DNA of 37,263 nt from Syntrophaceae bacterium (GCA_003141195.1 PLLC01000096.1:41713-78975), one strand, 5' to 3'; shown: positions 8,997-18,120, counted from the stretch's first letter. Notes: a model not told the origin generated them from the letters alone. Numbers and translations: made by a program.

Positions 8997-9992
8997 TTAT
9001 AATTTGAACCCCCACTTGAAAGGATCATTTTCGGTGGCGATAAGTTGCTGTATGCCTGTAATATGTGCACTACCAGTAACTTCTGGTATTATAGCTTCTT
9101 TGTACCCTTTAATTACGGTCTTCTCAATTATTCTCCCTTGAAATTCTGTTCCAAGTATACCCCTATATCTGTATTCCTCTTGAATACCAAGCATACCTTT
9201 CGCATTTAATAAAGCCATTTTTGCACAAGTTCCAGTGCCACAAGGAGAACGATCAACTTTCACAGGACCAAGGGTTACATTTCTAGGTGGATAGGTTGCT
9301 TCATTATATATTTGAATTAAATCAATCTTCCTATTTTCTTTAGTATTGGGGTCAATGACTTTGATCTGGTTGTTCGCTTCTTTAAGAATAGACCTACCGA
9401 GTCTCTTTATTTTGACTATTTCTTCGGGGATTATCTCTATGTTTAAGTCCTGAGACTTCACCAATGCAAAGTAATTGCCGCCATAGGCAATATCAAGCGG
9501 AATATCACCAATCTCTTTAACTGTAATCTTCTCGGAAGAATAGAAGAAAGATGGGATATTCTTAAATGTAACACTCTTAACCTCGCCATTCTCAACATGT
9601 GATCTTGTAAAAACTTTACCAGCTGGTGTTTCCAAAGTAAGTTTATAATCGGGAGGTTCAACTTTTACCAACCCTAATTGTATCACGGTGGTTACAACAC
9701 CAATAGTGCCATGCCCACACATATCTGCATAGCGATGGGAGTCGATAAAAAAAACTCCAATATCCGCATCATTCATCGTTGGAGGTATAATGATAGCTCC
9801 ATACATATCTTGATGGCCTCTTGGTTCGTTCATTAAAAAAGTCCTAAAAAAATCTTGGTTTTGAATAAACCATGCCCTTTTTTGATGGATGTTCTCACCT
9901 GGAATATTTAAAAAACCTCCCCCGATTAAGATACGGGTAGGTTCACCCCCAGTATGTGAATCTACAACAACGGCTAATTTTGATATTTTCAT
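8997..9992 (-). CDS. Proline racemase / hydroxyproline epimerase family protein
   Basis: Start trimmed to MKISKLAVVVDSHTGGEPTRILIGG (ATG at 9992); MCGHGTIGVVTTVIQLG and DRSPCGTGTCAKMALL, both carrying catalytic-type Cys. Confidence 0.94.
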   Translation of the reverse strand: MKISKLAVVVDSHTGGEPTRILIGGGFLNIPGENIHQKRAWFIQNQDFFRTFLMNEPRGHQDMYGAIIIPPTMNDADIGVFFIDSHRYADMCGHGTIGVVTTVIQLGLVKVEPPDYKLTLETPAGKVFTRSHVENGEVKSVTFKNIPSFFYSSEKITVKEIGDIPLDIAYGGNYFALVKSQDLNIEIIPEEIVKIKRLGRSILKEANNQIKVIDPNTKENRKIDLIQIYNEATYPPRNVTLGPVKVDRSPCGTGTCAKMALLNAKGMLGIQEEYRYRGILGTEFQGRIIEKTVIKGYKEAIIPEVTGSAHITGIQQLIATENDPFKWGFKL

Positions 9993-10020
9993 ATTAACCT
10001 CGTTACAAAAATTCGATAAA

Positions 10021-10779
10021 TTAGATATGCACCAAAATTCTATCAACAAATTCTACAGCTCGATTACTCTTTGGACATTTAAAAAAAGTAACGGCATCGT
10101 CATGTTCTATAATATTTCCCTCCTCCATAAAAACTATCTCGTCAGCAACCGCATTTGCAAAACCCATTTCATGAGTGACCACCAACATGGTCATACCTTC
10201 TTTTGCCAAGTCTGCCATTACTTTCAATACATCTCTGATCATTTCTGGGTCAAGAGCTGAGGTCGGTTCATCAAATAATAAAATATCCGGATTCATAGCC
10301 AACGCTCTAGCTATGGCTACTCTTTGTTGCTGTCCTCCTGAAAGGTTTGCAGGGTACTTATATGCCTGCTCTAGTATTCCAACCTTTTCTAAAAGTGCCA
10401 TGGCACTTTTTTCGGCTTCATTCTTAGAAAGGCAAAGGACCCTTCTCGGAGCCAAAGTTATATTGTCCAAAACCCTCATATGAGGGTACAATTCAAAATG
10501 TTGAAAGACCATGCCAAATTTGGATCGAAGTTTATATAGTTCTTTATGATTATGGAAACATTGGCTAACTGATTTCCCGTTTATTATTACATCCCCTTCT
10601 TTAAAAACTTCCAGACCATTTATACATCTAAGTAGAGTACTCTTCCCTGATCCACTTGGTCCACAGATAACCACACAACTTGATCTTCTTGTCTCTAAAT
10701 TAATTTCCTTAAGGACATGAAAATTCCCATACCAATGATTAAGACCCTTGATCTCAATTATTGTATTGTTTTTGCTCAT
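10021..10779 (-). CDS. Polar amino-acid ABC transporter ATP-binding protein (GlnQ-like)
   Basis: Walker A GPSGSGKSTLLRCINGLE, LSGGQQQRVAIARALAMNPDILLFDEPTSALDPEMI. Confidence 0.97.
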   Translation of the reverse strand: MSKNNTIIEIKGLNHWYGNFHVLKEINLETRRSSCVVICGPSGSGKSTLLRCINGLEVFKEGDVIINGKSVSQCFHNHKELYKLRSKFGMVFQHFELYPHMRVLDNITLAPRRVLCLSKNEAEKSAMALLEKVGILEQAYKYPANLSGGQQQRVAIARALAMNPDILLFDEPTSALDPEMIRDVLKVMADLAKEGMTMLVVTHEMGFANAVADEIVFMEEGNIIEHDDAVTFFKCPKSNRAVEFVDRILVHI

Positions 10780-10781
10780 TC

Positions 10782-11429
10782 TTATCCTCCATATCGCTTT
10801 TCCATACGCCGAGCAAGTAGTGATCCAAAAGAACAGATGCAGAAATAAACCAATGCCGCAAAAAGATATAGTTCAATAGACCTAACCTCGCGAACGTTTA
10901 CAAGAGTTGTAATTCTAAGAAATTCCTTTACTCCTATCACGTAAGCAAGGGCAGTGTCTTGGAAAACCACAACGGACTGCGTAACTATAGAAGGGATCAT
11001 ATTCTTAATAGCTTGAGGAAGGATAATAAAGGTCATTACTTGAAAGTAACTTAGCCCCGTTGAGTATCCAGCGTCGATAAGGTTCTTCCGTACAGATTGA
11101 ATTCCACCCCTTACAATTTCAGCGAAGTACACGGCTTCGAAAACAATAAAAGAAATAACTGCTGATACTAAACTTGGCATTGATTTTCCGGTAATAATAG
11201 GAAGCAAAAGATAAAACCCAAAAATTACTAAGATTAAGGGAATGGATCTCATTGTTTGGATGTAAATAGTTACTGGCCAATATATCGCTTTTCTAGAGGA
11301 TAGACGAAGAACACCTAGTCCTATACCTAGCAAAAAACTTCCAATCCAGGCTAATATAAAGATTTGAAAGGTTACACCTAAACCTGATAAAAGAAGATGT
11401 ATATTTCGGAAAATAACATCAAAAATCAT
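10782..11429 (-). CDS. Amino-acid ABC transporter permease (HisM/GlnP family)
   Basis: 215 aa; GVLRLSSRKAIYWPVTIYIQTMRSIPLILVIFGFYLLLP, EAVYFAEIVRGGIQSVRKNLIDAGYSTGLSYFQVMTFIILPQAIKNMIPSIVTQSVVVFQDTAL. Confidence 0.96.
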   Translation of the reverse strand: MIFDVIFRNIHLLLSGLGVTFQIFILAWIGSFLLGIGLGVLRLSSRKAIYWPVTIYIQTMRSIPLILVIFGFYLLLPIITGKSMPSLVSAVISFIVFEAVYFAEIVRGGIQSVRKNLIDAGYSTGLSYFQVMTFIILPQAIKNMIPSIVTQSVVVFQDTALAYVIGVKEFLRITTLVNVREVRSIELYLFAALVYFCICSFGSLLARRMEKRYGG

Positions 11430-11451
11430 TTTTTTCCTTTTAGGGTTAATA

Positions 11452-11471
11452 CCCCGCAGCTTGCTGCGGGG
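11452..11471. repeat. Perfect hairpin ccccgcagc-tt-gctgcgggg, candidate dispersed repeat
   Basis: Directly readable palindrome between the two permease genes; a matching half (cttgctgcgggg) occurs at window positions 1-12. Confidence 0.7.
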
Positions 11472-11520
11472 ATTATTTATTCTTTAACTATAAAATTATG
11501 ATTCATGCCAACCCATGTAA

Positions 11521-12246
11521 TTATCTCTTACGTATCAAACCAGGAATATAAAGAAATCTTTCTACAAATCCCATCAATCCAGAAACAGAGAGACTAATAA
11601 GTAAATATATAACCATAGCACCTATGGTTGCCTCTAAGCCATGAAATGTATAGGAATCTATGCGTTGCGACATAAATGTAGTTTCTGTGACACCAAGAGT
11701 CATTGCTAGGGCAGAGTTTTTGAAAATAGTCACGAACTCTGTTGTAAGGGGGGGAATGAAAACTCTAATAGTGTATGGAATAATAACATATCGATATACT
11801 TGTAATGTGTTTAGCCCTGTCGAAAAGGCTGCCAGATATTGCCCTTTGGGAATGCTTGAAAAGCCTGACCTTGCATGTTCAGCTATGCGCGAAGAAGTAA
11901 ACAATGAAAGGCTAATAATAGCTGTATAGTAAGACAGAGTGGTCGGTTCTATGTTCTGATAGAGCCATTGCCTTGCAGAATATGGTAGCAGCTCTGGAGC
12001 TGCAAAATACCAAAAGAAAAGCTGTACTAGTAAGGGAATATTACGGAATGTCTCGACATATGCAGCTGCTACCGCTTTCACCCATTTTTGCGGCAAGTTT
12101 CTCAAGCTTGCTATTATGACTCCTAAGAAAAGAGCAATCCCCCAAGCTAAAATGGATAATTGAATGGTAATCAATATCCCTTCTAAGAGCCAACCACCGT
12201 AAGGGTGCCGCCAAATAACGCTCCAATCAAAGGTATAATTAAGCAT
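11521..12246 (-). CDS. Amino-acid ABC transporter permease (HisM/GltJ family)
   Basis: 241 aa; AAYVETFRNIPLLVQLFFWYFAAPELLP, SSRIAEHARSGFSSIPKGQYLAAFSTGLNTLQVYRYVIIPYTIRVFIPPLTTEFVTIFKNSALAMTLGV. Confidence 0.96.
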   Translation of the reverse strand: MLNYTFDWSVIWRHPYGGWLLEGILITIQLSILAWGIALFLGVIIASLRNLPQKWVKAVAAAYVETFRNIPLLVQLFFWYFAAPELLPYSARQWLYQNIEPTTLSYYTAIISLSLFTSSRIAEHARSGFSSIPKGQYLAAFSTGLNTLQVYRYVIIPYTIRVFIPPLTTEFVTIFKNSALAMTLGVTETTFMSQRIDSYTFHGLEATIGAMVIYLLISLSVSGLMGFVERFLYIPGLIRKR

Positions 12247-12283
12247 ATTTTTCTGAGAAGACTAAGGTTTTAATCAAATTCTG

Positions 12284-12334
12284 CCTCACTACCCGACTAT
12301 AATCAAATAACTGAAAAGCAATCGGGTAGTGAGG
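12284..12334. promoter_or_regulatory. Perfect 13-bp inverted repeat (cctcactacccga ... tcgggtagtgagg) in the SBP-permease intergenic gap
   Basis: Arms at 12284-12296 and 12322-12334, 25-nt loop; lies downstream of the SBP gene and upstream of the permease in the direction of transcription. Confidence 0.65.
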
Positions 12335-12346
12335 TCTATTACATTT

Positions 12347-13219
12347 TTACTTCATCACTGCACTGTTCTGCAGAAAAATTTTACCTTCCTGTGCCATTTC
12401 GTAAGGAATTACCCCTTTCTGGCCAAACCATTGATTATATATTTCCCAATATTTTCCGCTATCAAGTAACTCCATAATTGAAAAGCTAATGAAATCTCGA
12501 AATTTTGAGTCGTTCTCTTGTACTACTGGACAAAGTAAAAGAGTAACAAGAGGTTTTCCAACAATCTTCCAGTCGCTAGGATTTTTAGCAGTAGCTTTCA
12601 ATACTGCTAGAACAGAATCATCTGTAACGTGGGCATTGATTTTTCCTTGTTGCAACGCAAGAAAACCGTCTGTATGCTTTTCGAAAGTTATTAGTTTTAT
12701 AGGTTTGGGTAGCTTTTCACTTAGCTCCTTGAGCTTCATCTCATCTGTTGTACCCACAGAGCACCCAACCCTATAACCACCTAGGTCTTTGAATTCCTTA
12801 ATAGGACTATCTTTTCGTACAAGTAGCTTGGTTGCCGTAAAGAAATAGGGTATAGTAAAATCAACAACTTCATCGCGTCCACGTGTCCATGCGGTTATTC
12901 CTATTTCTGCATCGATATTACCAGCAGCCACCATGGGAATACGTGTTTTAGCTGAAACAGGCACAAATTGTAACTTTATAGCCTTTCCCAACTTTGCCTC
13001 CAATTTCTTGTGTATCTCTTTCGCTATGTCTAAAGAAAATCCTACCCAATTACCGTTTTTATCGTAATAACTGAACCCTAAAGCATCTTCCCTAGCACCA
13101 ACTTTAAAAACTTCTGTTTCTTTTATTCTTTCAAGTGTACCTGCAATAGAAGAACCACTTCCGAATACTGTGAATATCAGTAACCACAGTATTATAAAGC
13201 TAAAAAAGATCTTTCTCAT
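12347..13219 (-). CDS. Amino-acid ABC transporter substrate-binding protein (SBP family 3, GltI-like)
   Basis: 290 aa, signal peptide; FKVGAREDALGFSYYDKNGNWVGFSLDIAKEIHKKLEAKLGKAIKLQFVPVSAKTRIPMVAAGNIDAEIGITAWTRGRDEVVDFTIPYF. Confidence 0.97.
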   Translation of the reverse strand: MRKIFFSFIILWLLIFTVFGSGSSIAGTLERIKETEVFKVGAREDALGFSYYDKNGNWVGFSLDIAKEIHKKLEAKLGKAIKLQFVPVSAKTRIPMVAAGNIDAEIGITAWTRGRDEVVDFTIPYFFTATKLLVRKDSPIKEFKDLGGYRVGCSVGTTDEMKLKELSEKLPKPIKLITFEKHTDGFLALQQGKINAHVTDDSVLAVLKATAKNPSDWKIVGKPLVTLLLCPVVQENDSKFRDFISFSIMELLDSGKYWEIYNQWFGQKGVIPYEMAQEGKIFLQNSAVMK

Positions 13220-13290
13220 AATAGTTTACCTCCTTTTATCTAATCTGGGTTTCTTAATCTCCTGATGCCCCTCGTCCGAGAAAGCTTTCT

Positions 13291-13499
13291 CTATGAAATC
13301 CTTTCAAAAGTAAAAGTAATGTTCACCTCCTTATTTAGAACGCCGCAGATATAACCCCCGGTCGGGTAGTAGCAGCCGCCGATTCCTGCCGTACCGATAT
13401 TGACAAAGTCCTTCTTCTCTGCGGCTAATGACACGCCTGCGACCGCTGCCAATACAACGAACATCACAACAACGCTCACCAAAACTACAACTTTTTCAT
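13291..13499 (-). pseudogene. N-terminal remnant of a TAXI-family TRAP transporter solute receptor
   Basis: VLVSVVVMFVVLAAVAGVSLAAEKKDFVNIGTAGIGGCYYPTGGYICGVLNKE resembles TAXI N-termini (F(I/V)xIGTgGxGGxYYPxGG). The ATG at 13499 is one base out of frame (ATGAAAAAGTTGTAG) and the rest of the gene is absent. Confidence 0.7.
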
Positions 13500-13652
13500 A
13501 ATATCTCCCTTTCTCGCTCGGTTTCAGTTCAGCAACTATTTAAACACGATGACACAAATATGTGTGAAATTATAATCCAGCAAACTGTGAAATATCATGG
13601 ATTTGTGGCATCGTCTGTTTATCAAAATGCGCAATAATTTATGACGTTGTGT

Positions 13653-14822
13653 TTAATTGATCCTTAATATCGCAAAATCGTCTTGACCCAATTTTTCTGC
13701 CTTGGTCTGTTTGCCTGAAGCAACTTTCATTAGGCATTTAAATATTTGTATCCCATCGTTATTACGTGGCTCCTTTAAAAAATACCTAACTGGAGATACA
13801 AAGTAATCGATATTATCTTCCATACGATTGTAGGTTTCGTCATTTGCCGTTACCTTGAATACAGGAATAAGGGCATGCCCAACGATAGACCCGCTGCCTG
13901 TTGTAAAAACACTCATTTGTGCCCCAGCAGCCGCCATGGCAGTAAGTGATCCAACATCACTGCCATATCCATCTTGGTTTTGCAAATACAAACCTGGTTT
14001 TATCGGTTTCTCAATCCTATTCACAGAATACTCCAAAACATCTTGTATTTTTTTTGAACCACTTTTGAGGACGGCTCCACATGACTTTTCTTCAATTGTC
14101 GACAACCCTCCCCTTACGTTTCCATGATCCTCGTGACTGTTGAAAGATCTATGAAGGATTCTCCACCTTTCCCGTTCATCTTCTATTGCCGATTTGATCT
14201 TTTTAGCAACATAATGCATTGCTGCTCTTTTTTCAAGTACATCTTCTACTCCAATTAATTCAGCAACTTCGCTAAAAATAACCGTTGCTCCAGCTTCGAT
14301 TAGATAATCAACAGCCTTCCCTACTGCAGGATTTGAAAATAGGCCATTTGAATAATCCGAAGCTCCGCATTGTATCGCCGCCTTTAAGTGGTTTAATTTG
14401 ACCTTTCTTCTTTTTTCAACTAATGTTTTTTTAAACAAATTAGCCAAAAGTTTCCGCCCTTTTTCAATTGCCTGAGCGGAGCCTAAATCTTGACACACAA
14501 TTTTTTCATAAGGTTTACCACAACCGGAAATCCTCTTGGACAACAAATCTACAGAAATCTCCTCACATCCAAGACCAACCAGAAGGACTGCCCCGATGTT
14601 CGGGTGCTTGCACAATTCTACCAAGCAATTTACTACCATCTCTTGTCCTTCACCAGTGCTTCGACAGTTCCAATAATGGGTTAAAACGATGGCATTCGGC
14701 ACAATTTTAGCTATCTCTCTTGCAGGAACAAAGGAGCAATGAACCGTTGCGAGTACCAAAATATTGTTCCTTATTCCAACTGACCCATCTACTCTGGGGT
14801 AACCTAAGAAATCCTTCACCAT
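13653..14822 (-). CDS. UxaA-family hydrolase/dehydratase, large (C-terminal-type) subunit
   Basis: 389 aa; FLGYPRVDGSVGIRNNILVLATVHCS, LVGLGCEEIS, CGASDYSNGLFSNPAVGKAVDYLIEAGATVIFSEVAELIGVE. Confidence 0.9.
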   Translation of the reverse strand: MVKDFLGYPRVDGSVGIRNNILVLATVHCSFVPAREIAKIVPNAIVLTHYWNCRSTGEGQEMVVNCLVELCKHPNIGAVLLVGLGCEEISVDLLSKRISGCGKPYEKIVCQDLGSAQAIEKGRKLLANLFKKTLVEKRRKVKLNHLKAAIQCGASDYSNGLFSNPAVGKAVDYLIEAGATVIFSEVAELIGVEDVLEKRAAMHYVAKKIKSAIEDERERWRILHRSFNSHEDHGNVRGGLSTIEEKSCGAVLKSGSKKIQDVLEYSVNRIEKPIKPGLYLQNQDGYGSDVGSLTAMAAAGAQMSVFTTGSGSIVGHALIPVFKVTANDETYNRMEDNIDYFVSPVRYFLKEPRNNDGIQIFKCLMKVASGKQTKAEKLGQDDFAILRIN

Positions 14823-14828
14823 GATAGT

Positions 14829-15122
14829 TCAAGAACCTCCTTCCCTCACAAAACTGACAAGATTGTTTATATGTACTAACTGCCCTCTCTTGATTTGTTT
14901 TGTGACAATGCCTATGGGAACACCATATTTCACCACTTTTTCCTTTCGAGCAATCAATCGAATAGCTACTTTGTGCCCTTTAACTATCGAGTCTTTAGCT
15001 ACCAAAAGGCGAGGTTCTCCTTTATCCCAATATCTGACTTTCTCACCTTTTGTTACGTCCTCAAGCACAACAACAATATTGTCATCAGGATGTATTAAAA
15101 TTGCTCTTTTCTCCTTCTTCAT
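14829..15122 (-). CDS. UxaA-family SAF-domain small subunit
   Basis: 97 aa; AILIHPDDNIVVVLEDVTKGEKVRY...IVKGHKVAIRLIARKEKVVKYGVPIGIVTKQIKRGQLVHINNL. Confidence 0.9.
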   Translation of the reverse strand: MKKEKRAILIHPDDNIVVVLEDVTKGEKVRYWDKGEPRLLVAKDSIVKGHKVAIRLIARKEKVVKYGVPIGIVTKQIKRGQLVHINNLVSFVREGGS

Positions 15123-15291
15123 TGATTATCTTCCTCGCAGTTAACAGCGTGCTCTTAAACTTTTCTGCCAAAAACTGAGGTAATGTGCAGAAAATATAGC
15201 CTGGCTTAGAATTCAACCTTTTACACAAATGATAGCAGGATCATGCTTAAGATTTGGATCATAGATGCCCTTTCAAATCGTACTTTTATTC

Positions 15292-16296
15292 TTAAAATAG
15301 GGATAGCATTGTTCCTTTTCCCTGTGCTTTTGCTAACTCGTAGACCTTCATTGCCACGGCGATATCCTCTGTACCAACACCGATCGGAACGTAAAGAATG
15401 ATCTCCTTTTCATTTTCCCTTCCTTTTTTTTCACCGACCACGATCTGACCAAGTTCGGAGTAAATATCTTTTTCTTTTAGCAGACCGCTTTTAAAATAGG
15501 GAACCAGTGCTCCTTGATGCATGCAACCACTGATTGTATCTACTACAATTTTGTCAGCTCTATCCAAGACCTCTGGCTTTAGCTCCGACTTGGCTGCGAT
15601 GGAAACGAGCAACATCCCCTTCTCACACCATTGTCCTTCAAAAAATGGGAAGGGAGAAGTCGTAGCTGTCACAACAATATCAGATCCCGAAACCACCTCC
15701 TCACAAGATCTACAGATTTTAATCTCTGTACAGGAGAGTTGTTCCAGCATTTCTGATCTGTATGTCTCAGCAGCATTTTTGTTTATATCAAATACCTTGC
15801 ATTCATTAAGATTGAATATTTCAGCCAGCGCCAACAACTGATAACGTCCTTGAAACGAAGCCCCAATGATTCCGATCGTATGACTATCCTTCTTAGCAAG
15901 AAACGAGGCCCCCACGGCAGTTGATGCACCCGTTCTATAAGCTGTAAGCAACGATGCCTCCATAAAGCAAACAGGAACACCAGTCCTAGTATCATTGATA
16001 ATAAGTATCGCGGAGGAGGTAGGTAATCCATGTTGTTTGGGGTTGTCAGGGAAAGTGCCGATCCATTTGACACCAGCAACAGATTTCTCCTTGAGATCTA
16101 TAAAGGCTGGCATACCGACGAAATGACCATTGATGGAGGGTTCAAGAGGTAACACTATTTTAACTGGATCTGATAGTATAACGGAAGCCCTTCCATGATT
16201 TTCAAAGACCTTTTTTATTTTCGGAATGACTTGCTGCATATCCAAGAAATTTTTAACATCCTTTTGCCCTAGAAACAGAATTTCTAATTTATGCAT
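15292..16296 (-). CDS. Ornithine cyclodeaminase / mu-crystallin family protein
   Basis: 334 aa; MPAFIDLKEKSVAGVKWIGTFPDNPKQHGLPTSSAILIINDTRTGVPVCFMEASLLTAYRTGASTAVGASFLAKKDSHTIGIIGASFQGRYQL. Confidence 0.95.
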   Translation of the reverse strand: MHKLEILFLGQKDVKNFLDMQQVIPKIKKVFENHGRASVILSDPVKIVLPLEPSINGHFVGMPAFIDLKEKSVAGVKWIGTFPDNPKQHGLPTSSAILIINDTRTGVPVCFMEASLLTAYRTGASTAVGASFLAKKDSHTIGIIGASFQGRYQLLALAEIFNLNECKVFDINKNAAETYRSEMLEQLSCTEIKICRSCEEVVSGSDIVVTATTSPFPFFEGQWCEKGMLLVSIAAKSELKPEVLDRADKIVVDTISGCMHQGALVPYFKSGLLKEKDIYSELGQIVVGEKKGRENEKEIILYVPIGVGTEDIAVAMKVYELAKAQGKGTMLSLF

Positions 16297-16395
16297 TAAG
16301 ATACTATCCTTTTCTCCACCTATTTCAATTACTGACCGTTGGAATCAAACCATGGATTCCGTTTTCGATTGAAAATAGATCCCTTTTCTCTCTTT

Positions 16396-17517
16396 TTATT
16401 TCAGGTACTTATCGGTGACCTTCTTATAGCAGGCCATGAGTTCTCTGGCCCGAGCCTCGCTTTCGGCCGGGGTGAATGACTTGCAATCGAAGCCGAGCAT
16501 CTCCTTCATGATCTCGTAGGTATAGTCTGCGAAAACGACCGTACCGTCTTCTTTAATCTCCGCGACACCATCAAGGGCACCAGCCTTCTCATTGATGCGG
16601 ATCGCCTCTTCCAGAGAAAGCTCCGGCGGCAATACGACTTCCGCTCCCTTCGCGCTCAGACGTACGGGGTAGCCGCCGGGCAGCCCATTGGGACCAGGCG
16701 AATGAGTACGTGTATTGAGATCGAAGATCAATGCATACAGGTTCTTGATTGTCGACGAAGCCGAGACGGTTGTGAAATCGATTCCCGGTGGATAGAGCTT
16801 AACGGCATCGTACATTACTTTGTCCGTATCAAAACGCTTTGTTACGTCTTGCCCATCGATAACGATCTTCATCCAGTAGGGTGCACCGGGTTTGTAGCCG
16901 GCTTCTCTGGGATATACCCAGTGCTGATGGTGGCATACCAGGTAGAGGTCAATGCTCTGTCTGGGCACATTGGCCTGCCGAGAGATATAGGTGGTGACCG
17001 CCGGAGCGATGAGGTCCACATTGCCGATGCCGATGGTGGGTGCCAGACCGATTTTCCCGAGGACAGGGTTTGTCAGACAGGACAGGGCTGTGTTGATGAA
17101 ATAGGGTTTGACCCCCGAATCCTTAATGGCCCGAGCAAGATTCATGGGAAGCGTCAACTGGCATGGCAACCATGCACCCAATGCCGCCGAGCTGATACGG
17201 GCGTAGATATCCTTGGGAAGTTTTCGGATCAGGTGCCAAGTGTGCATCACTGAACAGTTGATGACTGCGGCTGGCTGCAGCTTACGGATGATTTCAGTTG
17301 TTCCCGCTACATCCAAAAGGTTGATCTTCATAGAATGAAAATCAGGATGTTTACCATGGTGTGCCGCACCGATTACCGCGTTATTGCATGTCAGGCGGGC
17401 CCGTTCTTCATTGACGTCACCGACGAATACCTGCAGGGGATAATCTCCCCTGGCTAAAAATTCCAAAATGTGTCCGCCCAAATCACCAACTCCAACTATC
17501 AGTACTTTTTCCATCAC
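16396..17517 (-). CDS. Saccharopine-dehydrogenase-like NAD(P)-binding protein
   Basis: 373 aa; N-terminal Rossmann VLIVGVGDLGGHILEFLARGDYPLQVFVGDVNEERARLT, then AAVINCSVMHTW; exact function not assignable. Confidence 0.7.
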   Translation of the reverse strand: MMEKVLIVGVGDLGGHILEFLARGDYPLQVFVGDVNEERARLTCNNAVIGAAHHGKHPDFHSMKINLLDVAGTTEIIRKLQPAAVINCSVMHTWHLIRKLPKDIYARISSAALGAWLPCQLTLPMNLARAIKDSGVKPYFINTALSCLTNPVLGKIGLAPTIGIGNVDLIAPAVTTYISRQANVPRQSIDLYLVCHHQHWVYPREAGYKPGAPYWMKIVIDGQDVTKRFDTDKVMYDAVKLYPPGIDFTTVSASSTIKNLYALIFDLNTRTHSPGPNGLPGGYPVRLSAKGAEVVLPPELSLEEAIRINEKAGALDGVAEIKEDGTVVFADYTYEIMKEMLGFDCKSFTPAESEARARELMACYKKVTDKYLK

Positions 17518-18120
17518 ACCCCTCCATGTTAGATATTTTGCTGCATGCAGTCATACAGCAATTCCTTTGCGTAGACATATAACCGCGGTATTTACTATTG
17601 TCAAGAAAAATATTATTCTAGTGTAAACTATATAATATATTTAAATAAATTATATATATCATCGTAACCAGCCTAAGATTACGAGCGAATAATATTATTT
17701 TTTATCATATTTATCATAGTTTTTAGCATTATGCTATAGCCTGTAATATAGCATATTATTAACTGCGTCCATGATTTGGGCAAAGCACGATAGGATAGTC
17801 GGTAGGACAAAAGCTCCCTAAGGAGCGGAGAAAGGATTTTGCCATGAATCAGCACAAAAGATTCGCTGTCGAGGTCAAATGACAGCGGAATAGGCGCCTT
17901 CACATATCACATGAATTGTATAGGTCAGCCGGTATCGATACAAAAGACCCGTTGACATAACTTCCCTCCCATAATAGAAAGCCCACAATCTCCCTTTGGG
18001 ATCATATGCCCATTCTTTTCAATTGAAAAGGGCGCATGAACCGGAAGAGCCGGGAATGCGTTCGGGGCGCTTTCTCCGAAGTGGATCAACGTTTCCGGCA
18101 ATATCGCCGGAGTGGGAATG

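Noticed and set aside
17679-17903. 74-aa ORF and neighbouring short ORFs in the 17.6-18.1 kb gap
   Set aside because: AT-rich or short frames with no family resemblance; insufficient support.
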